From Gordionus sp. m RMFG-2023 (taxonomy: Eukaryota > Nematomorpha > Gordioida > Chordodea > Parachordodidae), in assembly GCF_954871325.1 (NCBI RefSeq), contig NC_088778.1, forward strand, positions 12,533,882 to 12,597,881: DNA of 64,000 nucleotides, in the 5' to 3' direction. The notes beneath the pieces were generated by a model that did no database searches, had not been told where the DNA came from, and saw only the letters and a list, made by a program, of their open reading frames with translations. Position numbers and translations under genes: made by a program. Shown in pieces: positions 34,634 through 46,438 of this stretch (its first letter is position 1; each line of letters starts with the position of its first letter).

Positions 34634-34830
34634 TTATTTCTTCTTTTTTCTAACTGCTACAACACGCTTTCCCTTCACAGGCCCAGCGTCCCTCTCTCTC
34701 TGGTGGCATTGTATCGAATCGCACATTTGAATTGTATCAACTTTCGTTACGCCTTGAAAACGTTCGGGGAATTTTTCGAATCGCCTAATATCTCCGATAC
34801 ATTTCAATATATAATCGTTAACAAAAATGT
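34634..34830 (-). CDS. Unidentified host coding segment with basic C-terminus
   Basis: On the minus strand an open frame reads LKCIGDIRRFEKFPERFQGV, then KVDTIQMCDSIQCHQRERD, then GPVKGKRVVAVRKKKK and a stop at 34634-34636. The base composition and absence of AT-rich low-complexity residues look like a real exon. It could end at this stop, or be spliced at CCT|GTGAAG in phase 0 to the 34485-34565 exon. I do not recognise the protein. Confidence 0.35.
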
Positions 34831-34899
34831 TAACAATAATGACATTTACATCGTGGTATTCATATTTGTAATCTATGGAACAATAATATTGACAATATA

Positions 34900-35790
34900 A
34901 TATACAAGCAAAACATACTAATTAATTCCTTTTAATACATTTGGAAAATATGAGTTATAATATACATTATTCAGGGTCTGATTAATGAGAATTAGGAAAT
35001 CATGATTTTACATATAATACTGTTATGTGAACAAATTGTTTATGTGTGAAATGCAATTTCAACATATGTAATTTTCCTTCTGTCATGTGAAAAAAACAAA
35101 GCTACATTTTTTATAAATATCTTCTAAATTTTTAGGTATTAAAAATAATTGCGAAACTTTGCCGAACAAAGATTTTAAATAAAATTACAAGGAATATGTA
35201 TAGAAATAAATTTAATATTTTATAGGGAGGAAAAATATATAATACGTAGAAAATAAAATATTTTTCTCCTAGGAATTACTCAGTATCCTAAGAAAATATA
35301 CCATTTCTACTTAACCCGGCCATCACAATTAGCACGGATTCACAGAAATGTAGAATGCAAAATAACAAAAATTGAGAATATAATGGGCTATATGGTATAT
35401 ATGTAGAGAATTTTTAATATAACATTCACAATATAAAAGAATCTGAGTTTTTTTTTAAAAAAAAATACATGTTCATAATATACATAATAAAATGTGATGT
35501 GCTATAAAATTATTACAAAGATAAAAAAAAAATGTAATACACAAAAGAAATTTACAAAAAAAAAATTTTTTAAAAAAACTTTTTCAAGTATTTAAACTAA
35601 ACAATATTTCCATCTTAAGACATACCCATCAACACATGGCTGACCTTATCCATAAAAATATTTTCCTTTTAATAAAAATTCCAATAAACACGGTATAATA
35701 CATGCAAATAAAAATTTTTATAAAATTTTATAATTTAAAATATATATATTAAATATAAAGATTTCACAATTTAAAAAAATATATTTACCA
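34900..35790. other. Intergenic, no recognisable feature
   Basis: AT-rich sequence with long A and T runs near 35450 and 35530-35580. No coding signal or element end is seen. Confidence 0.5.
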
Positions 35791-35804
35791 TAATTTCTAC
35801 CAAT

Positions 35805-35995
35805 ATATCATATAAATCCATGCCAAATTTATATATATATCAAACTTATACTTAACTCATATATCATATAAATCCATGCCAAATATATATATATATATCA
35901 AACCTATACCAATATATCATATAAATTCATACCAAATTTATATATATATATCAAATTCATATTTAACCCATATATCATATAAATCCATGCCAATA
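35805..35995. repeat. AT-rich tandem repeat array
   Basis: A unit of about 58-63 bases containing ATATATCATATAAATCCATG, CCAAATTTATATATATAT and ATCAAACTTATAC is repeated roughly 3.5 times with small changes (for instance AAATTCATAC instead of AAATCCATGC). Internal ATATAT runs vary in length, as in a microsatellite-seeded minisatellite. Confidence 0.8.
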
Positions 35996-35999
35996 AATT

Positions 36000-36890
36000 T
36001 CTAAAAATTATCTTCCATTTTTAATGATATATAAACAACTACACAGTTGGCCATTATTGCTTATCTAAAATATGCAATCATATGCTCTCGGCGGCTCTAG
36101 TAATAATTTTAAATTACATAGCCACACTAATAATAGATGCTGGTTAATTTGCAGTCATAGCCATGACACTCACAGTGGTACCCATATCAGAATTTATTAT
36201 GTTAGATAAATTGATAAAAGAAAAACACTAAAAATCTTTAGAAGAAATTATGCAAATATATTGAAGCCTTGAGTTATTTACACGGCAAGGATGGCATATT
36301 AGTAATTAAACATTTTATAACTATATAAAAAGAACCAGAGTTATATCATGAAAGTAAATAAGATTTTATATATTATTGTGGCACCACCTCTAGTTGGCAT
36401 ATTATATTTTTAAAATAGTAGTTTGTACAATGACATAAGCTGGTGACGCTATTGATGAAATGCCAATCCATTATTATATATTTTGTTTAGTGTATATTTT
36501 ATAAAAAATCAGAGGAAGTTTTTTCCCTGAAATTTAATAATGTTTTTGTAATTAACATGAATTATTTTTCTTCAAATTACTATTGGAAATAAATGATTGT
36601 AATAGAATTATTTTCTACAAATTCTTATCTGGGAAATAACGACTAGTAATACTAGCCAATTGCAAGGTGGTAATACATGTAGTAAAATATCATAACCACC
36701 TTTGTCTTTACATTATATAAATTGAAGAGTTGTTTATTACTTTCAAATTATAGTAAGGCTAGTCAATGTTAATAACAAAAGAGGAAGTAATTAAAAAATA
36801 AATAATTTCAGTAATAAAATAAAAGGAGTAATTAAGAAAATATATTGTACAACATTAGTAAATTTAAAATTTTCGTAAATATCTTTTTAA
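36000..36890. other. Intergenic, no recognisable feature
   Basis: AT-rich single-copy-looking sequence. I see no coding potential, no RNA gene and no element terminus. Confidence 0.5.
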
Positions 36891-36899
36891 GCTAATAAA

Positions 36900-37760
36900 A
36901 ATTTCCACGTTAGTCTACCCCCCCCCCCTTCCCCGAAGAGAAATTTTTTAAAATAATTTTTTTAAATGACTTTATTATTCTAAATTCACTTAATTAATTA
37001 AGAATTTATTATAATTAAATGCGAAATATAAATAAATAGTTTAATATAAATTTAAAAATCTTAATTCACTTCATTTCTTTAAATGATTTATATTTTTTTT
37101 AATCGCGTATTCTTTATTTAGATGATAAATTTTTCATAAAACCATGAAAGATGATGTCGTGTTATCAACAGATACAGAGGATTGAAGTGAATGGAATAAA
37201 TCCACTTCCACATAGTTTACATGAAGCTTTGGGGTAAAGGGGGGAGGTAGGAACAGTTTGCATTCAATTTATGGGGGGGGGTAAACGGCAGGCTAGGGGG
37301 TATTATTTATTAAATTTATTCTATAAAATAAGGCAATAATACTTTTATTATTGATTTATTTTAATACAATGATATTGCTAAACATCAAACAAATCTATAT
37401 ATTACACACAATCATAAACATTATTTTCCAAAAGAAACTATTTCTGAATAATTTTATACTCCCTTTCTAAGTGTAATTTAAATGGGGGGAGGGGGGGGGA
37501 GGCATTCTATCACTAAACTCTTATTATGCCAAACAATATATTATAATGTATTCATTGTAAATGAGGGGGTTATTTATTAATTCATTTTTTAAAATAACTC
37601 TTTTACATTCACATTCTTTGATAGTTGGCAGTAGAGCATTAATATTTTAAGTTATTCTTTTAAAATTTATAAAAGGAGTACCATTAATTTTTTTTTGTGT
37701 GGGGGGGGGGGGGGGTGTAAATATAGGTTTTTGAGGGAAGTTTGCACCCAGTGATAACAC
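36900..37760. repeat. Degenerate repeats with long G or C runs
   Basis: Runs of 8 to 17 C or G occur near 36918 (C), 37240, 37275, 37490 and 37700 (G) in an AT-rich background. Two G-run units share what follows, TTATTTATTAA(A)TT.ATT then a TAAAATAA stretch, at about 37300 and 37570, giving a loose period of about 240-270 bases. Flanking words (AAGCTAATAAAA, CGTAAATATC) also occur beside the G runs at 37870 and 59935, tying this array to the G-tract-ended transposon family. Confidence 0.6.
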
Positions 37761-37816
37761 CACATATTAAATATTTTTCTCTTCTAAAAGAATTATAGAA
37801 AGCAATATTGAAGTTA

Positions 37817-38982
37817 TAGGCGTAGCCAGGGGGGGGGGCAAGAAGGAATCACCCTCCCCTTCAGAAATTTATCACTTTTTGTGAATATCATTTTAAGCTA
37901 ATAAAATATATTCCCCTTAGTCCTCCCCCTACTCCCTGACCCTCAAAAATGTATGCATATATCTTAAACAACAATTTGAAAGAAAGAATGTAAAAGTTGA
38001 TATTTTTTTATAAAACTATTCATCATAGTTTATACATTTTTGGAAAAAAGCATTTATATATAAAAAAAGTGAACCAAAAATGTTTTTTAAGAAATGGAAT
38101 ATAAGCCAAAGATAAGTTTTAAGACAAAATGAAAAGTATTATAATTATTAATAATAGATCCATAAAATTACTAAATAATATAATATATCAAATATAATTT
38201 TTTATAAAGTGAGTAATTTTAATTTATTTATCTTAATAAAAGTAAAATATAAATATAAAACTATTGATAAAATTAAATCATAAATTAAATAAAAAAATTA
38301 AAGCACAATACAAACAGTGGAATATTATATGTTGTAGATTTACAGTTAATATTCATATGACAATCAAGTAATTTTTACCATTTTAGCGAATTATATATTT
38401 TACAGAAAACTATAAAATATTGATAAGGACATCATAAAATATCTTTTAAATACATTGTGAGGTGAATAATATAAAGATTAATTTTTAATACGTTAAATAA
38501 TTGAATGCAAATTGTTGCATATTTAAAGAGCATTGATTAGTAAAATTTGTTAAAATATTAACTGTAATATATTCTCTAACTGTCAAATATGTCTGTAAAA
38601 GTGGAATTTTACCTAGTATTTTGTAACCAATTATATATAATAGAGGAATATCAACTATATGTCTATTTACTTTTTATAAATAAATTTTATACTTGTTTGG
38701 AATAAATTATTACCATGCTTTTATATTAATGTATATACAAGTAATTTATTATATTTTATAGAAACTAATAAAAATATATTTCATATTTGTTCCAGGCTTA
38801 TTTTTTTTATTAAAATTAAACTCCTATCTTGTAAAAATATTTTATGACTCTATATAGACTAAGGTAACCCGGTCGAAGGCCGGGCAAAACCGGCCCGAAG
38901 ATCCACCCAAATGGGGTCTGGGAGCAAAGCCCCCAGTAATTTGTCAATCCCCCCCCCCTTAGGAAAATCTTGGATACGCCTA
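37817..38982. mobile_element. Non-autonomous element with G-tract inverted ends
   Basis: It starts TAGGCGTAGCCAGGGGGGG and ends CCTTAGGAAAATCTTGGATA followed by CGCCTA, an inverted match; the run of G on the left faces a run of C on the right. Inside the right end are GGTCGAAGGCCGGGC and GGGAGCAAAGCCCCCAG, words shared with 33725-33850 and 58200-58310. No transposase piece is seen. The 8-base flanks (TGAAGTTA, TGATTGTC) agree only in part. Confidence 0.6.
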
Positions 38983-39402
38983 TGATTGTCAAATATTTGT
39001 TGTGTATAAATACAATATCATTCTCAAATGTTCGTTCTTACAATTTGTTGTAGTTTCCATTTTTTAACATAGATTTAAGTTATTTATTTTAATAGCTGTA
39101 TTAATTTCGAAATAGCTGATTAATTATATATATTACATTAAAAAGAATTTGTAAAGATCACTTTATCATTTGTGGTTTTTTATAAATATTTTAATTTATT
39201 TTAAAAGAATAAAAAGAAAAGAAAAACAAGAATATCATTGCAAATTAATTATAGGGTATCTTCATTAGCATGATACACTTATATATATTTTTTTTTAATT
39301 AAATATAAAGCACCTTTATAAAACTTTGCATGGTAAAAGAAAATATATTAATATATATATGCAATATAAATATACCTGTTAAAAATATCAATATAAAAAA
39401 TG

Positions 39403-40791
39403 TAGTGCTGTAAACATTTCTAAAAAAATCCGCGTTCGCGTTCAACGTGCATTGACAAAAATCGAACGCGTTTCCGTTCAAGTTCATGTTCAAAAAAGGA
39501 ACGCGTTCACGTTCATAAAACCGTTCAAAATTTTATGATAAATTTTTTTTTAATTTAATTTAATATAAATAAACTTATATTTTTTAATACAATATATTTT
39601 AGCCATGTTAAAAAATAATATAGTTTTATTTTGATAATATAATTATAAATGAAATATAATATAACATAATATAATATAATATAGCGAATAAAAAGATATT
39701 TTTATTTATAGAAAATTTTTCTTATTAAATTTTAATATCAATTGTTTTCAAAATATTTATTTGATAGACAGGAACACTTGGCAGTTAATACGGCATTAGC
39801 TATACTAAAAACGCGCTCTGCAGCGGCAGATGAGGCAAAAAACAGCTCTTTTAAAGTGGAGAATTAATTAAAAACATATTGTTTTGTTACTTGCAAAAAA
39901 TTGAGATAAGTTATCCTCCTCCAATCCATTCTCTACTCTCGACAAAAAAAAAGGATATCTCAAAATTAACAGTTCTCTCAGGTTTTCATAGCATTTTTTT
40001 TCAATGACACTATAAGTTTATTTTTAATAGGTTCGTTCTGTGGAAGTTTTATCCATGGCCATTGAAATTTGAATGCTGGATGTATAATTGCAGAAAGAAC
40101 ATATTGATCCTTATATATATGTTCAAATCTTTAAAATATATGTAATTAATTGAGTAGTAATAGGTTTAATACCTTTTATTAATCCCATTTAATACGGCAT
40201 CTATCAATGGTTGACCATATTTGAGGCCACCAATTTTTTAATTTTAAAATAACTATCGTTATTGTTGGGGTCAGATATCCCAAATGCATTATTTCTTCAA
40301 ATTTAATTATTTAACTTAGTTATATCATATAAAATAAAATAATTAATATTAAAGTCGAATGTCGTTTTAAATTTGAACCTGAAGATTTTGACAATATAAT
40401 ACTTTTTGGCCACATTTCACACTTGGTAAGCATTGGATTAGTTCCTTCAATATAGGATGTTAATGTAAAACATTTATCATATTTGGCCATGGTAATGATA
40501 AATCATCTGATTTTGGATTTTCAGAATCAGATGATGAGGATTAAATAATAATATCCATGCTTATGCTAATAAATTAAATTAAAATATAAACAATAATATT
40601 CAAATTAATAAACTATGTGTTAAAAAAATTGAAATGTGAAAAGTAAATACACAGCTGATTAAAAAATATAAATAATAATTTTTTTTAAAAAAATTCGGAA
40701 ATATTAAATTTTTCAAATAAATAAAAATAAAAAGTATTTTTAAAATTGAACGAACGTTTTTTCAAAAAAATGAACTTCGTCAACAACACTA
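39403..40791 (-). mobile_element. hAT-type element with GAACGCGTTC subterminal repeats
   Basis: It starts TAGTGCTGTAAACATTTCTA and ends GAACTTCGTCAACAACACTA. A perfect 8-base target duplication AAAAAATG lies at 39395-39402 and 40792-40799. GAACGCGTTC-type words follow the left end. Minus-strand sequence at about 39775-39837 encodes [20 protein letters not shown], the hAT C-terminal signature; the rest of the transposase is eroded. The same family gave the copies at 19734 and 28283. Confidence 0.88.
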
Positions 40792-43452
40792 AAAAAATGT
40801 GATTTTTTAAAATCAAATGAGCGGCTATGAAGTGACGCTCCTTCTTAGGATAGAACGGCAGTCCCTCCGTTTAGAACTCCGGTAGCGGGAGAGAAGATAG
40901 CTCTTCTTAAAATCTTTCATGTTGTATCTTTATTTATATCGATCTCGATACATTTTGAATTACATCGATTCCTACCAGCCAATAAAATCCACCCAGTGGT
41001 CTAGCAAAATCTAAATGCAACTTTCCCAGGGTTGCGATGGCGGGTATACCGCAACACCTGATATATCTCTGCGTTATCCTATACAGCTGTTAACTAGTTT
41101 TTAACATCTTTATCGAATTGTACCCACCATATATAATGTCTAGTAATGGATTTCATTGAAGTAATAACCGGATGTCCAGTATGCAATATATGTAAAATCT
41201 TTTTTAAAGTGAGTTCGGAATGACTAATCTGCCATTCCAAAACAAAATACCGTTGTCATTATCTATTTTATCTGTTCGTATTCTACAAGCTTGTAATTCT
41301 GCTTGATTTTGTATATTTGTACTATTTATTAATATTTTTACTCTTCTTAAGATCGGATCTTTTGCGGTTTCTTCTCTAAGTTCATTTTTAGATAGTTATT
41401 GTATCATAAGTAAGATTTCTTATATACATCACTGTTTTATTTTCGCTTGTTATTCTATCATCATTTTTCTCTATTGGATTTCCCGATAGAGCATCTGCAA
41501 TTATATTATTAGGGCCTTTCTTGTACATAATATCGTAATCATCTGCGGATAATTTACAGGCCCAACGTGATAATCTTTGATTTGTTAATGACCTTAAATC
41601 TCTTTTATTGCCATATATCTTTATTAGAGGTTTATGGTCCGTTCGTATTATAAACTTATGTCCATACAGATAGTTATGAAATTTTTCTACGTCGATTATT
41701 ATTGCTTTAGCTTCTTTGTCTATTGTAGAATAATTCTTTTCAGCGTCTTGTAAAGTTCTTGAGGTGTACGCTATTGAAAATTCGTTTACTTTATTATAAT
41801 TTTGCAGGAGTACAGCTCCAAATCCTTGGCTAGATGCATTAATATTAACTCGAGGTCCAATTTATAAAACTGTATAGTATAATTTGTTCTGTTACTATAC
41901 CTTTTACTCTTTCAAATATTAATAATGTATCATCTTTTTAGTCCAATTATTTAACATTTTTACTAGTTTTATTATGTAATTCGGCTATAACATATAAGTT
42001 TGGTATTTAATATACCTAGAAATATTTTTATGTCATGTCTATGTTTTTGGATATTTTTGTATTCCTATTATTTTATTTTTAATCTGGATGTATTCCATTT
42101 TCACCTATCATGTATCCTAAATATGATATTTTTCTTTAAAATTTATTTTGCTTGTTTGACTTTTAATCCCTTATTTCTAATTTTTTTGAGGACTTGTTTT
42201 ATATTCTCTACATATTCTGTATCATTTTTTCCTGTGATTATAACATCGTCTAAATAAACTGCTATATCTTTACAGTCAGTTAATAAATCACCCATATATC
42301 ATTGAAATAATATTGGTACTGTAGCTGTATCGGTCGTATTTATTTGGTGTTACCATAGTTAATAATTCTTGCGATTCTTCGTCAATATTCATTTGTAGAT
42401 ATGCGTCTTTTAGATCTAATGTTGTATACTTATGTCCATTAGCGATCTTTGCGATTAATTCTTCAAACGTTGATAGAATGTGATAGTATTTAGTAAAAAT
42501 TTATTCAATGTTAGTTTGAAATCACCACATAATCGTAGTTCACCTGAAGTTTTACGTACCACTACCATTGGAGTACTCCAGGTTACTCTTGTTGTTGATA
42601 AATCTATTTTCTTTTTTATGTTATTTTCTTCCAAACGATTCATTTCATTTTCAATTTTTACTTTTAAAGGCAACGGTACTCTTTTTGCTCTTGGTTTATT
42701 TTCTTCTAATTGTAGTTTTATTGGTTCTACTTATTAATCCTAATTTATAATCAAACACGGTAGCAATTTCAATATTCACGTTTCCATTACCATAATTATT
42801 ATATTTATAGCTGATCATATTGACTAACGATATACCTTCAATAGTCCATGGAAATCCAAATAGCGTGCATCTTTAGTTTTTATAACTAATAACGGAAGCC
42901 ATTTTATTTTATCATCTAATTGAACTTTTACATAAGCTTCTTCTATAATTTTTACTGTATTGTTTCCATATGTAGTTGGAACTCTAACCATTAGTGTTGT
43001 TAATTTGCTTGGTTGTAAAATTTACGAACAATTTTGTGCTCAGGCCTGCTCGGAGCACAGGCCCTTGGTTCAGACCCGTGGTGGGACCCTTGGTTCAGAC
43101 CCGGGGTTGTTTTAATTGTTAGATAATATAGCCCTGCAAGCAAGTCAGTTTCGGGATAAAAAAATTTATATCTGGTCGAGTTATGGTTTAATTTAAAAAA
43201 TCCAAAATTATAGTTTACTGAGAATAAACGAAAGAGGACAAATACTATAAAATTTAATATAAAAATTAAAATGCTTTTTATTAAAATAAATTTAAATATT
43301 TTCAGATTCAGGGCTAAAGAAAGGAGGAAGGTGCTAGTAGTGCCTAAAAATCAACTGGTATATATATATCAATAACTGAGATAGGGTTTTAGAATAAGTT
43401 ACAATGGGCTCAGGCTAAATAAAAATTTAATTTGCATAGCCTCTACTTGGGT

Positions 43453-46438
43453 CAGAGACCTTCAGGCCCGGCCCTAAGCCCGGCACGCGGGCTGGGCCGG
43501 GCCTAAAAATTTTTTTTTAAAATATATCCGGGCCGGGCCTTAATATTTTTTATAAAAATTTTTACATTATGAGTTAATGGTTATAAGATTATATTATATT
43601 ATAGTTATGATTAATATAATATTGGGTGATGGTTAACACTACCTAACACCCACAGATCGATCTAATTATTAATTTCCTGCAAATTTATTCAAAGTATATA
43701 TATTTTTTTATAATTCATATCTAAATTTTTACAACATATTTTACCAAAACAATCAAATATAGGAATATCTTAAATAAACCTCAATATTCAAGTATTATTA
43801 ATATATTTTTTTATAATTCATATCTAAATTTTTAGAATATTTACCAAAACAATCAAATAAAGGAATATCATGGCAAAAAATACTAATGATATAATTAATA
43901 AAATTATAAATACTATTTATTCTTTTAGAAATACAAATAATAATTTAAAATCTGAAATATGGGCTAAATTTAACATCATCATAGATGAAAATAAAAAAAA
44001 CATTAGCTACGTACAATGTAAGAATTGTTCAAGTATATTATCTTATAATTATAAACATGGTACATCACATTTAAAAAGACATAAATGTGATGGTAAATCC
44101 ATGAATTAATAAAAAAATTTTACACCTGAAAAATCAACCTATAAATGTAATATAAAATATTTAAAAGAAAAATTTATAGATCATTCCTTAACACTTTGCG
44201 CAAAAGATATTAGACATTTCGAAATGATAGCTGGGAATGGGTTTCTTGAATTCAGCCAGGCTCTAGTCGATGTTGGGGCAAAGTATGGTAAAATAGATAT
44301 CAACTCATTGATTTCACATCCCACCACTCTATCACGCCACCTTAAAGAAAAATGTAATAAAATAAGAAACATTTTGGTTGATACTATTGCCCCAGTAATC
44401 AAGAATCGATTTATGGCTGCTTCCACTGATATATGGTGCGATGGCCATAAATAGAACTGGTTTATAACAGTTAACATGCACTATATATCAGATGACTGGA
44501 AGTTAGTGAAGAGAAACCTATTTACCGCTAAATTTAAAGAAGTGTCAAAAACTAGCAAAGTAGTTAAGGATGAACTATTAAAAAATTTTCATATTTTTAA
44601 TTTTAACACTAACGATTTTATTAATATAATATTTGTTACAGACCAAGGTAAAAATATTATAAAAGCATTGGAGTTTAATGAACGATTAAATTGTTCTTGT
44701 CATATATTAAATACAATTTTAAGAAATTCATTTAAAAATATTTGGAAAGTAATGCCCCATTAATAAAATCAACAATAGATAATACTAAAATATTAGTGGG
44801 CCATTTAAAACAAAGTAATAAATGCCAGCATTTGAAAGCTCTTTATCAAGATATAGAAGTCCGCTGGAACTCTAAATACAATATTTTCAATTCTGTTTAT
44901 TCTCAAAATGAAGAAATTATAAAAGTTCTTCAAGAACATGGGGGATCTGAAAAGTATTATATTATAGACTTTCCGATCCTTCAGGATCTAGTCAAAATTC
45001 TTGAGAATTTTAACAGAGCTATTGTTGAGTTACAGTCGGACTCTTGTACTCTTTTTAAAGTGGTAATTTGGTATTATGAACTTCTTGACGTTTGTAATAC
45101 CTTTCAAAGCGAAAAAGGAGAAATAAAATTGATTTTACTTAATATAAAGCATTTTTTAATTAAAAAATTTGTTATACACAAGTATCATTTTATTTCTCTT
45201 TTTCTCTGTCCCAAATTCAAGCAATTAATGTTGTCAGGGACAGATTGCAAGATGACGGAAAACTATATAAAAGATTATATTAAATTACAAGAGGCTCAGG
45301 AAGTAAATGAAATAATTACGACTGTTGTTAAACAACTGAATCGTTTTATGACAAATGGAGCGATGGTAATTCTGGTAATATGTCAATACCCGATGATGAA
45401 TATTATAATTACATAAATAAAAAAATAGATGAAACATTTAAGGTAGATAATTTGTTAGAGTGGTGGGCGGCTCATCAAAGCGAATTTCCAATTTAAGAAA
45501 AATTAGCAAAACGGGTATTGGCAATTCCTGCTTCAAGTGCAAGCTGTGGGCGGAATTTTTCCACTACTGGGAGAATTCTTGAAGAAAGAAGAAGCAATCT
45601 TCAACCTGAAAAGGTAGATATGCTTCTCTATCTTCATGATAATTTGTGAATTTTTAATATCTTTCTTGAGTATAGGGTTTCGTCAATCATGCTGGCTTTT
45701 TACTTCGCAAACTGTCAAATATTTATTGCATTTATTATATTTTACCTTGAGTCATGAAAGTTTTTAATCCAACATTTTTCATTATTTTTTTTTACAATAT
45801 TATATAATACGATTATCTTCTTTTGTTAAAAATTTATATTATAAAATAAATTATATTATATTGTGCAATTAGATTATATTTTCAAAATACTATTTATTAT
45901 ACATGCATTTTTTTAAATAGCGATTTATTTTTATTTTATAAATTAAATAGTAAATTAAATACAATATATTATATTCTCAAAATATTTTCCATTTTTATAA
46001 ATTAAATATTAGTTTTATTTTTTTTAAATGCAATATAAAATATAGTATATGCTCAAAATATTATTACCATTTTTATGAATATTAGTTTTATTTTTATAAA
46101 TGCAATATAAAATATAGTATATGCTCAAAATATCCATTTTTATAAATAACAGTTTTATAATTTTTATAAATTCAATATAATATTCTCAAAATATTAGCTT
46201 TTTACATGTATTTTTTAAATAATAAGCGATAATACTCGCTGAAAAATATGGTAAAATACCTCATAGGTGAATTTTTGTATATACCAGGTCGAATATAATT
46301 TTAAAAAATTCCGAGCCGGGCCTGAAATTTTTAAATCCGGGCCGGGCCGTAAAAATTTTTTTAAAAAATATCCGCCGGGCCGGACCTAAAAATTAAAACC
46401 GGGCCGGGCCGTGCAAATGGTGCCTCTGCAGGTCTCTG
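43453..46438 (+). mobile_element. hAT element with GGCCCGGCCC subterminal repeats, nested in the fold-back element
   Basis: It starts CAGAGACCTTCAGGCCCGGC and ends with the inverted form CTCTGCAGGTCTCTG. A perfect 8-base target duplication ACTTGGGT lies at 43445-43452 and 46439-46446. GGCCCGGCC, GGGCCGGGCC and CCGGGCCGGGCC words occur within 120 bases of both ends. It carries an almost complete but broken transposase gene. Because the interrupted arm can be compared with the intact right arm (CTCTACTTTGGTAGAG region near 48200), the insertion point is visible directly. Confidence 0.92.
43870..45649 (+). pseudogene. hAT transposase, nearly full length, several breaks
   Basis: Order of parts: BED-type finger at 43870-44105 (VQCKNCSSILSYNYKHGTSH, a CxxC...HxxxxH pattern), helical dimer region, FMAASTDIWCDGHK with the first catalytic Asp near 44430, FVTDQGKNI with the second near 44632, the CSCHILN motif near 44695, then AIPASSASCGRNFSTTGRIL, the C-terminal dimerisation signature, near 45515-45575. 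The reading frame is broken by a stop at 44107, a stop at 44452, a frameshift near 44760, a frame change near 45415 and a stop near 45494. The frames otherwise align end to end, so the copy is young. It resembles the hobo/Hermes-type transposases with BED fingers. Confidence 0.87.

Noticed and set aside
42000-42750. Open frames on the plus strand in this stretch
   Set aside because: They are antisense to the Gypsy polymerase region on the minus strand and have no independent coding signature.
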